A stretch of DNA of 64,000 nt from Opisthocomus hoazin (lineage: Eukaryota; Chordata; Aves; Opisthocomiformes; Opisthocomidae): the NCBI RefSeq assembly GCF_030867145.1, contig NC_134414.1, forward strand, positions 21,346,518-21,410,517, given 5' to 3'. The position numbers and the translations under genes are program-made. Shown piece by piece: positions 44,337-59,300 of this stretch; positions within the stretch are counted from its first letter, which is position 1; each line of letters starts with the position of its first letter. The notes below the pieces were generated by a model that saw only the letters and a program-made list of their open reading frames with translations, was not told where the DNA came from and did no database searches.

Positions 44337-47300
44337 GTGAGAGCGGGGCCTGGCCGGGCCCCTGCGTGAGGAGAGCGGCGGCGGGGGCCGGGCGGCCGGG
44401 GCTGCCTCGCCGCCGGCTGGGCCCTGCGGGTGGCCGGGGCGGTCGGGCCGGGCTGGGCCGGGCGGGGCGGGCAGCGGGGGCCAGGCCGCGGGCGCCGCTG
44501 CCCGAAGTTGCCGTTCCGGGGGCGGGGGGGGTGTCGGCGGCCGTCCCTCAGGTGAGCGGCCTTGGCCTGGGGCCGGGCCCGGCCGGCGGCCTCTGGGCTG
44601 GCAGCACCCCGCCGCCCGCAGGCTCTCCCTGCCCGACCGCGCGTCGTCGGGAAGCAGCGTTGCGTCGCGCTGCTCGACAGGGCACGGTGTCGTCCCTTTG
44701 TCTGGGTAAGAAGACCTGAGTGGACGGAAAATGAGTTTCAAGTTCAACAAAGAGTTGGAAAACGTTGTCGCGGTGGGCAGGTGTCGTCGTTTGGGTTGCC
44801 GCCGTATTCCGGCTTTTTTTGTTCACTACAGCTTTTCTGCAGAGAAGAACCCCCGGAGGCCTTTCGCTTACGTTAGGCAGCCTTGCTGTTGTAGTCGGAT
44901 GTTTTCAAGCGCTTTCCTGGCGTTCGATGACAGATGTCAGTCACCCCGAGCTGCCACAGATTGGAACAGAAGTTTTCGGTGTGACAGTCCCGTGTTCGAG
45001 CTCAGCGCTGCCTGTCCTGGTATTGGCAGCGTGTGTGTGGAGAAGACCGTATGCGGCCTTTGAGGCCATGCCAGCACATGGAAGACGGGCCTACTTCAAA
45101 CAACTGTAACTCGTGCCTCCATCAGTGTAGTTAGGGTGAAAGGCCTTGGGAAGGCTGTCTGCTCAACTTTGTCAGTTAGCAGTTGAAAATATGTATAAAT
45201 ACGGAAGTGTGCGTCTGTTCAGCACTATGTATGATAGTTAGCTGTGGTTCTGAAGAAGTGCTGCTTACATTTCAGCAATCTGACCTATTTTGGGTGTATA
45301 GGTTTGGCCTGAAACTGCTGGTTGTGTTACTGTGAGACACTCAGTGTGGAGAAATAATTGATAGCTTTGTTTTATCCTTATATCCAAAAGAAGGTTTTAG
45401 TCTGAAAAAGATAAATCAATTAAAAAAAAAAATCTTTCTTGAAATGAAAATGTAGTTGAAATGAATTTTAATTCATTTCTCTATGTTTTTTTCTAAGTGG
45501 ATAGTTAGATTTTTAACCAGAGAAGACTTAAATAAAAATCTAAAATTGAAGAATCCAAGAACACTGGTGAAAAAAATAATGTCCTATAAGAAGAAATGTG
45601 CTTTTTTGTGGAAGAGCGTGGTTTTAGATTGGGGCTCAGACAGTTTATCTACTCGTTAGTGTTCTAGTCCATCTCTTTGCTGTATGTTAAGGATCTCTTG
45701 AAAGACCAGTGCGTGCTTTGACAAGATGTAGTTGTATAGCCCGTAGTAGACAGAACAAACGTAGACCTATGAGATTTGTCAGCATTCCACTTTGGCTGTT
45801 TTTGAAGGAGTAATAGGTGTACAATAAATGAAAATAAAGGGCTTGATTCTGCGAGATGACTCTTGCTGAACTGAAGCCTTTGTGTTGGCTAGTCATGTTT
45901 TTGCAACTGGCCTTTGAATCATTAATATTTTATATTGACAACGAGATACATATGCACAGTGTTTCAGGAAAAATGCTATGAAGATAGCTGTTCTAAAATA
46001 GGCCTTTCTGGTGGCTTGGAGTGTTTTTAAGCTATAACTTACTAATCGGTGAGTTTTCTAAAGACAATAAAGTAGGAGTCCTGCATTACAAAAGGTAAGA
46101 TTATACAGTGATTTGACTTTGTTTATAATGACACAATAAGCCAATGGAAGAATTGGCACTAGATAAAGGCTTTTGTGCCCCAGCTCTGCTCATCAGAGTG
46201 TTCACAGAGAAGCAAACTGTTGATTCCAGGTTAGTGTTGATTGGCAGTGCCTTGTGCCGGTAGAGGCTGTGAAACGTACTTCTGCTTTAGGGGGGAAAAA
46301 AAGCAACGTCTCAGCACCGTAAATATCCCTGGGTGAGAAAGGAGAGGTGTTAAAACCTGTAAGGTTTTTCCATATCCTTTCCAGACAAGCCTGCAATAAT
46401 CAAATCTGAATTGGGTTTAGACAGGTCTTTTTTTTGCTAGGATGAACAGGAACTAAGAGCTTTCTCTGGTTTTCCCCCCATCCTCGTTTGACTTTCTACA
46501 TAGTTGAGAAAGTGAAGTGAAATACTCTTTTCTTATTCTAGTAACGGATATTAGCTGAATGCAAATCTGACTGGCTGTTGTAATTGTAAAGGGCATCGTT
46601 TAAACTCCACTAGCGCACAGTTTTCCTAATTGTAAATTATTGTTTTAGTGAGAAGCATGTTCTCAGCCTTCTTTAATGCAAAATGAGAATGACCAATCAT
46701 ATGTTGAATCCTGGTGAGATCCAACAAATTGTAACATGGTGAAAATACTGAAGCACTTAGTAAGACCTGGCCATTACATGGTAAGCTCGTGCGTACCCTG
46801 CCTGTAGCAGAACTGCTCTTCCACGTTGAGGCCGTGGCTTTGCTGCAGGTGACTGAGCCATTTCTAGGTGAGTCCCCTGGAGTTTCTTCTCTCAATGTAC
46901 CAGCGACTCTGGCACTTTCAAAGTGGGATGCTTTGTTTCAGGGGGTGTGTTGGACTTGTAACCTGTTCCGTTTGGAGTGACAAGATGTTCTAGACCAATT
47001 CACTCACGTGACATGAAGATACATGAGGTTTTCTGCAGTTTCTGAACAGAAAGCACCTCAGCTTATTGCAGCACAAAGAAAACCTGTAGATGTATCATGC
47101 TAGCAGATCTTGACACTTCTGTAGAGCTTTACTGGAGCTGCCAGCAAATGTGAGAGTCTGTCCTTGCAAGATTAAATGCAGCTTGAGCCTGGTGTTAGGA
47201 TGGAAGAAGCAAAGGAGGCAGTAGATTTTCCATAGACTTAAGTGAAATGAGAATCATTGTTTACCTGTGCGTTGGTTTCAGCTTTTTTTTTTTTGACCTC

Positions 47301-50300
47301 ACGCCTCTGTCACTGACAACTGGAAACACATCTGAAGTTTGTGAATTTTTCAACTTACAAAGTACATATTTCTAGACCTACATTTTAAGTTTGTCTGTTT
47401 CTTCCTGTCTGTTTCCAATTAGGATATCTTTAAGAAGCTAGAGAATGTTGCACACTAGTTAGTTACATGGCAAAGCTTTACCTGTGGCTACTTTTCTGCT
47501 TTGTATAGTAACTTCGCTACAATCATTACGCTGATTTTTAGAGCTGCTTATAGCAGAAATTAATCAGACAGTGTGTCTTCATGCTTATTTCAGTCTAGGA
47601 TGTCATATTTTGTACTTCATCCCTCTGTGAACTAGCCTGAATATAAATATAGTGTCTGAAAATGGTGACATAGTAAAGGTGGAGATGTTACGTATGTGTA
47701 GATGAGATGTACAATAAGATGCAGAGGTTGTTGCTTTTTACTGTACTGTTTGGAGCATCTGTCAGAGATCAAGGCTGAATTTGTATGTGGCCTAAACATA
47801 GAGTTTGCAGTAAAGAGCGCTGAATGTCCAAATAGACGTTTCAAGGTTCAGAGGCACAGTAGTGTGGAGGTCTTGTTATATTGCTTTGCCTTGTTGTATT
47901 CTGTGTTTGTTTAGGCTCTTATACTGTACTCTGTGCCTGCTTCTGCTGTGCTTCCCTTGCTTACAGTTAAGGAGAGGAATTTTGTGTTGTGTGACGATAC
48001 CCAAATCAGGAGAACTGGTTAGTGGAACAACTCCTCTTGCATCGTTGCACTAATTCTGTGTAATACCCACCAACATAGCCTGGGAGGGTTTTCGTCTGCT
48101 ATCCTAAACCGTTGTGCTGAGGTGCTGATGCATAGAAGTGAAGAACAGGAAGAAGTAAGTTCGAAGAGTGGAGTTGTAGTATATGGTTCAATATAGTCTG
48201 TGAAGTAGTGTATATTTCAAGTCAGTTTAGTGTTAAAATGGAAATTTAAATATCTGTGGGCAAATTTAGTGAAGTGACTTTTGAAACATAAAATATTTCA
48301 TAAGTGCAGTTATTTTTCAAAGCATTACATTTCACGCTCCTAGAATGGTTGCTTAGACAGGGTACTGCTATCATTCGTAATCCGTGTTTTCAGAGAAGGT
48401 TTGATAAGTGGAGTGATTTTATTACCTCAAAGGTCTGACTTACCTTCCTGCTAACCTTCCCTTGGGAACTGTGGTTTGAGGCAACAAGCTCAGAAAGAAA
48501 AGTTACCCAGGAAGTGTTGCTCAGAAATTGCATGGGTTTGTGGGTGGCTCAGCAAAGTGGGAACTGGGTTCCTCGTGTTGTCTGGGTCACTGGTGTGTGT
48601 GTGACTTTGGTAACTACGAATTACCACTGTTTGACCTTCTCTTCTACCATAAAATGTGGTTTTCTCTTGCACTAATAGGGGTAGAGTTAATGAATGTGAA
48701 CGACACACAATAAGTGGCGTTATGCACCCTTTCTTCTTGAGGAACGTAAGATTAATGGTTGTGGAAGCCTGAATCTATCTAGATGTTGAATTGTTTATTG
48801 AAATTAAAGAACAGTTTAGTTGAGTGGGATTTTTATTCCCTTAATTTTGTTTCATCTTCTGCTTAATTTAGGAATAAAGGAGGGAAGGATGGGGGATAAG
48901 TTTTACTGCTATAGGAAACAAAGTTCTAAACTTCCCTAATGGCATTTTCTGTCAAGCTTTATTTGGGGAATTCTTTTTAAGAGGGTACGTGTTCCATATA
49001 AGTGGACATGCAGTTTTTACAACTGAAATGGAGTTTTATGTGTGCTTCTTAGCATGAGCTAGGTAATCGCAATCTAAATCATGTAAACACTGGTGTTTGC
49101 AATTCCCCCCCCATGTTTCACAGTGAAACCACTCTTATTCACAAAGCTGGTGTACTTGGATTTTATTTTCAGCTTTTTTCAGCGAAGGGCTGAGTTGGTC
49201 TTCTCCAGAATTGCAGAACAGGCTTTTTACCTCTTCCAGAAAACTTATGGGATCCACTCTGAAGTTTCACTCCCAAGGAAAACTTCTGAGGAAGTAGTTT
49301 GTTTTACTTGTTTTATAATGCCTTTTCGGCAACTTCTAACTGTTCAGCAGTGCGTCTTTCAAGTTCATTATCCTGCAAAGAGTGACTGGGAACAGAAATA
49401 TCTGCAAGTAGAAAACTAATCTTTTTCACAGGAATAGGAAAGATTAGAGCAACTCACCAAAGTCTAGGGAATAATTGTAAAGCCAGCTCTGTGTGGGGGA
49501 AGCATGCAGCTGATGATTTTCAAAGGTGATGCATTCAAATTTTTGTTTCTTTGTTTTTTTACAATGGAAGAATCATAGAATCATTTAGATCGGAAAGGAC
49601 CTTTAAGATGATTGAGTCCAACTGTAAACCTACCACTGCCAAGTCCAGCACTAAAACGTGTCCCTAAGCACCACATCTACACATCTTTTAAACACCTCCA
49701 GGGATGGTGACTCAGCCACTTCCCTGGGCAGCCTGTTCCAGTGCTTGACAACCCCTTTGATGAAGAGAATGGGCAAAACTGTCTCTCTGAATGGGAGAAC
49801 CTTTTTTACCCCCATGGGGTTTTTTTTTGTTTTGGTTTGTTTTTTTTGTAATGTTGAAAGAATTATAAACTTTATCAAATGGGGGGGGGTGTGCTGCTTC
49901 CATGAGACCCATGTTCAATACCTACGGCAATGGTTTGATGATGCTGTGAGGCCTCCAGGTCCTGTTGCTGTACAAATAGTTACTGTGATGCCTGCTGGAT
50001 CTTTATAACTTGAAGATGAGACATCTTTGCACTTAAGAGCAGCAGGGGATACAGTTTCCAAACTATGCTTATTCTGAATATTAAAGAACAGATTTAATTG
50101 TAAATTTCCATGTAGAAGTTAATACAAGGAGATGGTTGAGAGACCCTGATGTGCTGCCTGTGCTTGTTTGAAGAGGTGTTAGCGTCAGAACAGAGCGCGT
50201 GTCAGAATTTCAAGTAGTTAGACTGTATTATTTACTGTATTTGAAGTGAATTATGTCGAATGTAGTATGGGTAGCCAAGACAATGATCTGTTCAGCAGTA

Positions 50301-53300
50301 AACAGGGCATTGGAACATAACACTGCAGATAGCTTAACCGGTAGTCTTTCTGCCACAGAACTCTCAATCAACATTTTCTTTAATTGCAGGTTTTTCTTTT
50401 TAAAATGTGGAGCTGTAAGCAAATAGGATTACAACATATGCAATAGAACGGTTATTTTTCTCTTAAGGTGTTTGTTTGTTTGTTTGTTTGTTTAATAACA
50501 GAAGTCAGCCCGTATTCTACGGTGAGAATAATCAGAATGGTATGGGACCACTTTATTTCTTTAGCTTTCCTCTTGATTTGCATTGTAACTTTGAAAAAGT
50601 CACCTTGGATTAGATTTTTCAGCACGATGTAAATAATTTTTATCTGTACCAACTGTAGCCTTGCCTGTCAAACTGCCTATGGCCAGTTAACCCACAGGAA
50701 GGGAGTCTGTGATACAGCAGCTCCTACGTTACTCTGCTTCCTTCCTCCCTCTTTGCTGCTGATGCCAAATGCACAGTGGAGAAAAAAGGTATGTGGCAGC
50801 ATCCGTGGGTACTGCTCCTGATGCCTGGCTGCCATTTTGGTCATGGTAATTTATTCAAGATGGGTTTGTAGCTCTGCCTCATGACTTTCCTTGCATGTAT
50901 CTTGGCTGGGGCAACGAAGCAGACTGAGTATCAGTCATGTTGTCGATGTATAACTCCATTAACAGGTGAAGAACACTTGCTAGAACTTGTTGCTTTGTAG
51001 CTAATGCAGTGAATAAGGGAAGAAGTTGGCAGTCTGCTTCTCGAAGAAATAAATAGTAACTCTGTCACTTTTTAGAATAATACTTACTGTGAAAAGTGTT
51101 GTTCAGCCATGGTAGTGTAGGTCAGATGCTAGCTTATGAGAGACGCCTCTGAGAAGAAGAATTTTTACATTAACTGTAGAAACTGCAGTCCTGAAAGATA
51201 ACTTTATTGTTAATAAGACAGTTTCTTATTTAATTTTTCTGTTCCTTTTAGAATAAAGGTTCACTTCAGTTTGAAGACAAATGGGATTTCATGCGCCCTA
51301 TTGTTCTGAAACTTCTTCGTCAGGAGTCTGTCACAAAACAGCAATGGTTTGATCTGTTTTCGTAAGTAATTTTTTAGTATCTTGCATCCTTCTGCGTAGT
51401 GGGAATACAATTATGGTACTGCTTCTGATACAGAAGTCACGTGGGACAGACTATGTGGGAACACAGAGAACATGAGTACTAGTTTTATTAAGTGGTAAGT
51501 GTGCACGTTTGCAGTGGTGTAGGCAAGAGTACAGTTTTGTTGGGATTCAGATCTTTGCAGATAGGGTGGAGAAACAACACCAGAGCTTTTGACTTCAGCT
51601 GATCGTAGTAAGCAAGTTTTGTACCTGCCCACAAAGCTTTTGTTAGAATTAGAGACAAGATGTTGTTTACTGCTTTGGCAGTAAGTTCATTTAAAGGCAG
51701 TTTTGCCGAAGGTTACATTATTCTGATTTGAATGTCTTTCTCCTAAAATCACTTAAGAATGCTACTGAAGTAACAGGGTAATGCAGTTTGACTGGTATAA
51801 TTTGAATAGTTTTATGCCCTAAGAATACTACATTTTTCAGACAGTGTTTGCATTATTGTATTTTCTACAAAACCTGCTGTTTTCCTCCTTCCAAAAAGCC
51901 AGAAGTTGCTACCTGTTCAGTGATTTTTTTTTCTTAAAATATATTGTGTGACCTTTGCCAACATAATATGGAAGTGAATTAAAACATATATATCAAAAGT
52001 ATATCTGAAATAATCTTTGTCTGAACCTAGTTGTTTTCCCTGAAATACAGTTGTGGCTTAAATCTGCAGCATCTCCTTCTGTTTTTTAAAATCTGTCACA
52101 GAGGAGTTTTTTATTTAAATGCAGTCTTGTAGCAGTTTGTATCTTTATTGCTCTTCCATGAGGATGGTGCAGTGATTCTTTTTACACCCATCTTACTGCA
52201 CTTGTCACACTTTTCTGCCAACCAAAAGGAAAGGTAGTTTATCATGTAATGAGTTTTAAAGTCTTATGATGTCATGGCTGTAGTAGTTGCCAGAAGCATG
52301 GTACAGTTAAGGTACAAATTCAGTTCAGAGTAATTGCTTTCATTTTTAATAATTAGTTCAATAATTCTGCATTGTTATTGAAATCTTCCATTTATTATTT
52401 TTGTTGTAGCTGAATTATTAAATAGAACTTAAGTAACTTTGTGGCTAAATTAAGGATATTGAGGGAAAGGATCCCACTCTCCTACGTTCCTATTTTTGGA
52501 CAGTGCTCTTTGTTAAGCTTTCTAACAAAAATTCAAAACCTGTAGGTGTCTTCTGCCTACTGTTTGAGTATAATTATCCAGTATTGCTTTTTTCATTGCT
52601 GTCAGGAAATAGTGGCATTCTAAATACAGCAACACCTTTCTGCACGTGAAAGTTGCGTAAGTCTCAGAAGTTAGGTAGACCTCTCTGAATCCTGGGCCAG
52701 CACCTTTGATCTGTGTCAGAGGAACTTTTTACCTTGTCAGTTTTGTCATTTCAGTTAAACTAAAAAAGATGCTTTTGTATTGAAATAACTGTATTGATTT
52801 AATACGAACAAAGTCATACCTTTAGATTATATAGTTGCTTTCCTGCAAAGATGTGGTCTTATTGTTGAAAGGAGGAAGAAGAACCAGAGGAACATAATGA
52901 GTCAAAAAAAGGCTTGCTGGGCCACATTATATGTGATGTATGGTTAGGAGTGTAACTTATTTAGTTTTTAGTATGGAAAGAAAGTAGGAATTAAGTTACA
53001 CTTGCTGGGCTGTCAGCTAGGAAAAACAGGAATTTATTTGACTTCATTAAAAATCATTTTGGTAGCTTTTCTACAGTAAGGTTTCACTTTAAAATGCTAC
53101 TGCTGTCATGAAATATTTAAGTGATCTTATTAAACTAATTAAAATGTCTTTTATGTTACTGATGCCCCTAAGCTCACATTTCTCACAAGGAAGGTATGTT
53201 TCCTTTGTAGCACAAGGATGTTGTAGTGCTTGGATTGTGAATCTGTGAGTGAAGGCTGCATGTTAATGAAAGCATTTTAGAATAATATGGGCTGAGTAGT

Positions 53301-56300
53301 AATGCTTCTGCTGGCAAGCGATTTTAAAGAAGAGCTTTAAAAATTGTCCTTAATGCAGTGAGGATTATTAAATAGATAGTGAAAACAGAATTGGCTTCTA
53401 CCTCTCCTTCTCGACTGTGGCCTTTTCCTAGGTAGGTTGCTGTCACTTGCTTCCAATACTTTTTTATAGCTTCAGTCTCTTCTCCAAACATGCTTTCTTG
53501 CGTGCATCACTGGGACCTAACCATGTGTTGTTTGACAATGATAGATAAAAAGTATATTAATTTCTTAGACATACTGAAATTATGACTGTTAAAACCTTAA
53601 ACTTTGAGTAGCTGTTACTAAAAGGTGGATACATTCTTTTATAGAGATGTACATGCAGTTTGCTTGTGGGATGATAAAGGTCCAGCAAAAATCCATCAGG
53701 CTCTGAAGGAAGACATCCTTGATTTTATTAAACAGGCACAAGCGGTAAGTTCTTAACGTTTCATAACTTCTGTTCATATTGTTAGAAAAATAACCAGCTT
53801 TCATTGAATCTAAATGCATTGCTTTTTTGTTTGAAATTCTGTGATGTTCTGGAGATCGTAATTACCCTGCAAACTTCTGTTGACAAAAAGAAGACTTAGC
53901 CTTGAGCATTTGCATTGGCTTATTGTTTTCTCACAGTCCTTGAAACTGGGGTGGGCAATGATTTTTGTGTTATATTAAAAAAAAAAACCCAAACACAGCA
54001 TTATTTTTGTTTATCCAACAGTACTTATGGAATATTCTTCTACTTGAAAACCTCCTGAGGCAAAATTTTCCATAAGAAATTACCGTCTGGAAAAAAAATT
54101 TGTTTGTCTAGCTTCAGTGCTATGCTGACGTGTTCATGGATGGCTTTAGAATAAGCCATGTGTATGACATACTAGAAATACCCGTGCTATCGACTCAGCA
54201 AGCTTAGCTGTCCAGTTTTTTGGGCTTCCCCCCAAATGATTGAAGTCATCAATAGATTCAAAGGAAATTTTTGTGTTTGTAAAATGTATATCAAACAGTG
54301 TTTTCTGTAATAAGGAATTTTAGAAGGAGTTGTTGTGAGATTAAGAAAAAAAAACTAAAATCCCATGGCAAAGGTTAGAGGAGGACAAAATGAAAGTCTA
54401 TAAAATCTTTCTTCAGTGAGGAGACTTACAGCACTATGGCTTTGCTCAAAGGAAAATTGTTTCTTATATAGGCCTTTGTATAACCAGGCATATAAATATT
54501 GATTTTTGAGTTCCATCAGCTTGCTTGCTTACATGGATAAATGCTGTGCTGAACTGGGGCCTTTGATACGGTCTGCATTGGCTGTTGTTTCAGGGGTATC
54601 GTTTTAGGCACTGTGATAGTCATTGTACAATGAAGCTGGAGTTTCCAGACATTAATAAAATACACGTGTTAGGCAGATGTCTGGGTCTAATGAAAGGTTA
54701 GTAGATGCCGTTCAATTAAACTTTGACTGTATAGAATATTACATAATCGTTACAGGTTTGGGGTTTTTTTAAAGATGTGATTGTACCAGCACATGCCTTT
54801 AGATCAAAGGCTTTTAATCTTTTTGGCTTGCAGATGGCTTAAAAGAAAAAAATGGTTCGTTAGGAAAATTTAAACTTACTACTTGTTTGCTGTTACCTTT
54901 ATTTACTCTTTAGAAATGGTCCATATGCTATGAGTTGATAACTACTTCCCTAAACTAAATGGTACTTAGATATGTAGAGTTTCTCATACTGATATATCTG
55001 TCTATTTGAATTTTACACGTGGAATTATTTTCAGTATAAGCAAAGTCAATTCGTATTTTGTGTAGAAATTTGTTTATAAATTACCTCCTCTTCTCCCCCT
55101 TCTCCAGAGAGTGCTGAGTCATCAAGATGATACAGCTCTGCTAAAAGCATATATAGTGGAGTGGCGCAAGTTCTTCACACAGTGTGATATTTTGCCCAAG
55201 CCATTTTGTCAGTTGGAGATTACTTTAATGGGCAAGCAGGGCAGCAACAAGAAGTCTAATGTAGAAGACAGTATTGTTCGAAAGGTAAGTGACAGGTATT
55301 AAGAGTTTTGTTGCCTACTGTTCTGCTTATAGTAATAGTACAGAAGGCATTCTGTAGCTGAAGATGAAATTGCACCGATCAAGTAATATGACGTATCCCT
55401 TTGCTTCAGTGTGAAGGTCAGAACAACCCTGCAACTTGTTTATTTCTCTCCACAATAATTTCACTGTGTTTCTCCAGTTTTGCTTTGCCTAGTAACAGTT
55501 TTGTTCAGGTGATTAAAGCACTTTTGTTGGCTTTGTTTTTTTTTTTTCAATTGTGACTTGAATCTTGGCATGGGAGACAGTTGTAAATTCATCTACTATT
55601 TCTATACTTTTGAGCAGCAAGTGTACTTGTATATACAAGTGAGTAGTTTTTCTACTCCTAGTTTATTTCCCTAGGCCAAGATTGTAACTGGGACACATGT
55701 CTGCATTTTATAAATGACCAATTAAATACTGTCATCTCAAGTTAAATATGGCTATTGATCTCTCAATTTCCCCTTTTTCCTCCAGACTGTTAGTCACATC
55801 AGTGAAAAGATTGGACATGTAGAATCTTGTGAATACAATCTTTTTACTATTTCATATCAAACACATAAAGAAAGTCTAAGGTTTTGAGTGTGGAGTGCTC
55901 AGTGTTCCAAGTCCCATGAATAATGGTCCTTGAAATTGCTTTAGTTTTTCATTATGAGAAAAACGGAACATATCAGTTGTAAAGTGTGAAGTCCTTTAGT
56001 TTGAAGTCATTCATTATGCCTTTTCATTGCAGAAGGGTCTGTAGGGAAATGAAATTTCTTTAGCAATCTTTCATTTGGTACTGAAAATAGTTTTAACTGT
56101 CCAACTGTGTACAGGATGGGAAGAACAAAATGGTTTTAATGCATTACTTTGGGCAGGGTTTTTTTCTTCGCCCTCCATTTTTGACGTTTGATCTTCTATA
56201 CCTTTTGAACAAAAGGAAGAGAGAAGAATAGCGAAGAGAGGAATCACCACCTCAAGTTACCTTTTTTTCTTTTCATTGTTCATTGGAGAAAGCATGTGAC

Positions 56301-59300
56301 CTTATTAGGCTCTCCAAGATCTGGCAAACTCGAACTCTTACCTCTGCTGTATGCAGAAGACAGGAGAACTAAGAAATTAAAGAAAAGACAAGATGGAGTG
56401 GAGGAAGTAGTGAGGAGAAACTGGGAGAAAGAACTGGTGTCTAACAACTAAGATTTTGTTCAGGATGAAGCTGATGGAGATGTGTCTTATCTCTCATATG
56501 GAGTCTAGTTAGGACCATCCCATGATCGGGACATCAAAGCCCCGAGTCTCCAACTTATCTTGCTATTTCATGTTCACTGCTGAAGGTCACTTCCTGTTTC
56601 TGGCATCGTTCTCGCTAGTTTTCTAAAAACCACCTTGTGAAAACTTTTCCCATGCTTGAGAAGTTCTTCATGTAGTCACTCAAAATGATATGTGTGTTTT
56701 CCTTCAAATACCTCCGTAAAACTTCCTTCTCCTTAATGTCTAAAAGCAGTTGGACTGTGATAAAGCTGTTAATGTGCCTGCCAGGTTGCTTGACTTATCT
56801 CACTGTTTCCCATTTTTCACTTGTTTCAGCTCTTATAAACCAATTCTATAATTGTACAGTGCAACCATAATGGGCATATCAGTAATGTTAAAACAGTGAA
56901 AAAAGTAATTGAAGAAGTGTAATAAAGTTTTGCTTCTAAGAATGTTCCAATGTTTTGAACAGTAATTCCCTTCCAACACATATGACTTCAGTGTCAGAAG
57001 TGGAAATTTAGCTGAAATTGAGAGACAGTTATGGAGAAGTTAAGAATAAAGGGTGGTAAACTTAACACTTTTGAAAGAATATCTGACTTCTATTAGGCGC
57101 TTGCTGTGATTAAATCTAAAACTTACAAAGCAAGAATGGAACAAGACCATCTAATCTTTGCTATTAACTTCACTACACAACTGTGTCAAGTCATCCTAAG
57201 CTCATTTTTAGTAAGCTTATTCACAATCAGGAGGTGAAGTATGAACTGGTAAATTTTATGATTCCAGCCTGCTTTCCACTGCCAGTGTAGCCTGACAATC
57301 GGTGTGCTTAAATTACATTCGTAGCAGTTACTGCTAAGTTCAAAGATACTGCAAATTTGAGCTTTCCTCTAAAGCAATGAAATGGCATGAGTTGGATAGA
57401 ATAAATAAAAATTATTTTTTGAAGTTTGACATCATTAGGCATTCAGTGGCTTATAGAAAGAGACAGATCCGGTGTCTAAGGGCAACAAAAAAAAGATCAC
57501 AGTAACTTGAATTCTAAAGCAAATGAAGATCTTTTAACAAACATGTAGCATACGTTGAGTATTTACTACTGAACAGCTGGTGGAGTTTAGGTGGGCATGA
57601 GTATGGCCTGGCCTGCCAGTGAGCTTTTGGCGTTGCTCAGCTGCAGCACATCGGGTCTGGTGATCAGGGGTAATGCAGTACGTTTGCAGCAGTGTCAGTA
57701 GCAATCACAAAAAAAAAAACCCCAAAAAAACCCCACAGTGGAATATGAAGGGACCCTTTGAGTGATGAGGAATTAGTTAGGCATTTCCATAACTCATTCT
57801 AAAACTTTGCGGTGCTTAGATGACGTTTGGAGTTTTTTATAAATTACATACACATTATTTGCATATTGAACTTTCATGTTAGATAAATCCAAAATGATCA
57901 TTTTTTTTTTTTTTACGTAACTGTGATGTTCATTGAATTTTTGGTTTTGTTGAAGACTGAGCCTGCCAAATAGTGAACTATATTTGGATGTTTGGCTCAA
58001 AAGTACCCCCTGATATTGCAACTTCTGACACGTTTCATTGCTGGAAAAGCTACTTGACTGATTACTGAGAACTGTAGAAATGTCACCGTGTCATAATTAA
58101 TACAGAATTACGGAATTAATATCTGAATCAAATATTGCTTCCCCTAGCTTTCCAGTTACATAAAGTAAGCTTAGAATGTAAGCTGTTATTTCTGTAACAA
58201 GTTCAGAGCAAGATCAAGTTCTAAGGCAGTTGAACTGCTGTGTATAACCTGAAAATTATAAATTGCTTAATTTCTGTTTCTGAGCTCTTGTATTTCTTCT
58301 GCAGAAATGAGTCTGCATGTACCTTTCTGACAGGATTTTTTTTTTTCTTCCTGATACACAGCTCATGCTAGATACATGGAATGAATCCATATTTTCAAAT
58401 ATAAAAAACAGACTTCAGGACAGTGCAATGAAGCTAGTTCATGCTGAAAGACTAGGAGAAGCTTTCGACTCTCAGCTCGTTATTGGAGTTCGAGAATCAT
58501 ACGGTATGTCGTGCGCAGACCGATCTCTGTTGCGCCTCAGTAAATGAGTTTTCATCATACAAAATGGACAAGTATGGTTGTAGGCTTGGAATGATTATCT
58601 CAGCATCTTGTACTGATTTTTCGTTGTTGTTGATATGTGATACCAATAAAATTCTGTTTAAAACCTTCAACTTCTAAGCGATTTAGCTACTTATTAGTTA
58701 CTGCAAAATGAAATATTTTCAAAGAGCAAACTACTTTTTGACTTTCTAGGGTTGCAGATATAACCTTATGTCTGTGCCTCTTTCCATATTGTTTCTGATT
58801 CTTCAGACAGTTGGAAGAAGAAAGGCTCAACATGTTGCATCTAAGGCTCCCAGGCTTTTTCTTCTCTGCAAAACGGATGTGTGTATCGGAAACTTCGGTG
58901 GCATTTCACCATTGCCTGCCTCTTATGCAGAGTTCTGTACCCTGTTGAATTGAATTTGTTGCTAATACTCTCTGATAGCTTTATAGATGTCAGTTCTAAA
59001 TTTTTTTTAAAGTGTACTCCATTTAAGGACTTTATTTATTTATGTCTCTGTAACCGTTTAGAGGAAGGTGGAAACTTCTTTTCAAATAGTGCAAACCACT
59101 GCTGGGTAGCAGTAAGCTTGCCATCTCCATTCTTGTAAAACAGAAAAAAACTACTGCAAGAAAAAAAAGTCTTAAAATGAAGACATTGGGATTCTAAGAA
59201 CAGTGTTTAAGAAAAGCTGTTTGCTGAGTAAGGTGGAGAAGTTTTCACTTTATTAGGCATTATGCTGAGCTTCCCTGCTGTCCCTGTCCCCCCCCCCCCC

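Larger units (their letters stand above)
43630..44700. promoter_or_regulatory. CUL5: CpG island, promoter and 5' leader of CUL5
   Basis: Dense CpG and many GC boxes (GGGGCGGGG) flank CUL5 exon 1; no TATA box. A G-rich minisatellite occupies 43735-43880. The presumed leader before 44313 contains upstream ATGs at 43991, 44058 and 44222. The transcription start cannot be fixed from sequence. A CpG-rich outlier at about 42905-43030 lies beyond a CR1 element, suggesting the island was once continuous. Confidence 0.8.
44337..51251 (+). other. CUL5: CUL5 intron 1
   Basis: 6915 bp, phase 0. It begins in the CpG island and becomes AT-rich. It holds a minus-strand CR1 fragment (49571-49765) and a GTTT microsatellite (50470-50493). 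Open frames in the first 800 bp are GC-composition artefacts. No other exon is recognised. Confidence 0.85.

Noticed and set aside
44731-44790. Alternative CUL5 exon reading [16 protein letters not shown] in intron 1
   Set aside because: No acceptor precedes it, the donor GTGTCG is weak, and the sequence does not match any cullin isoform I know.
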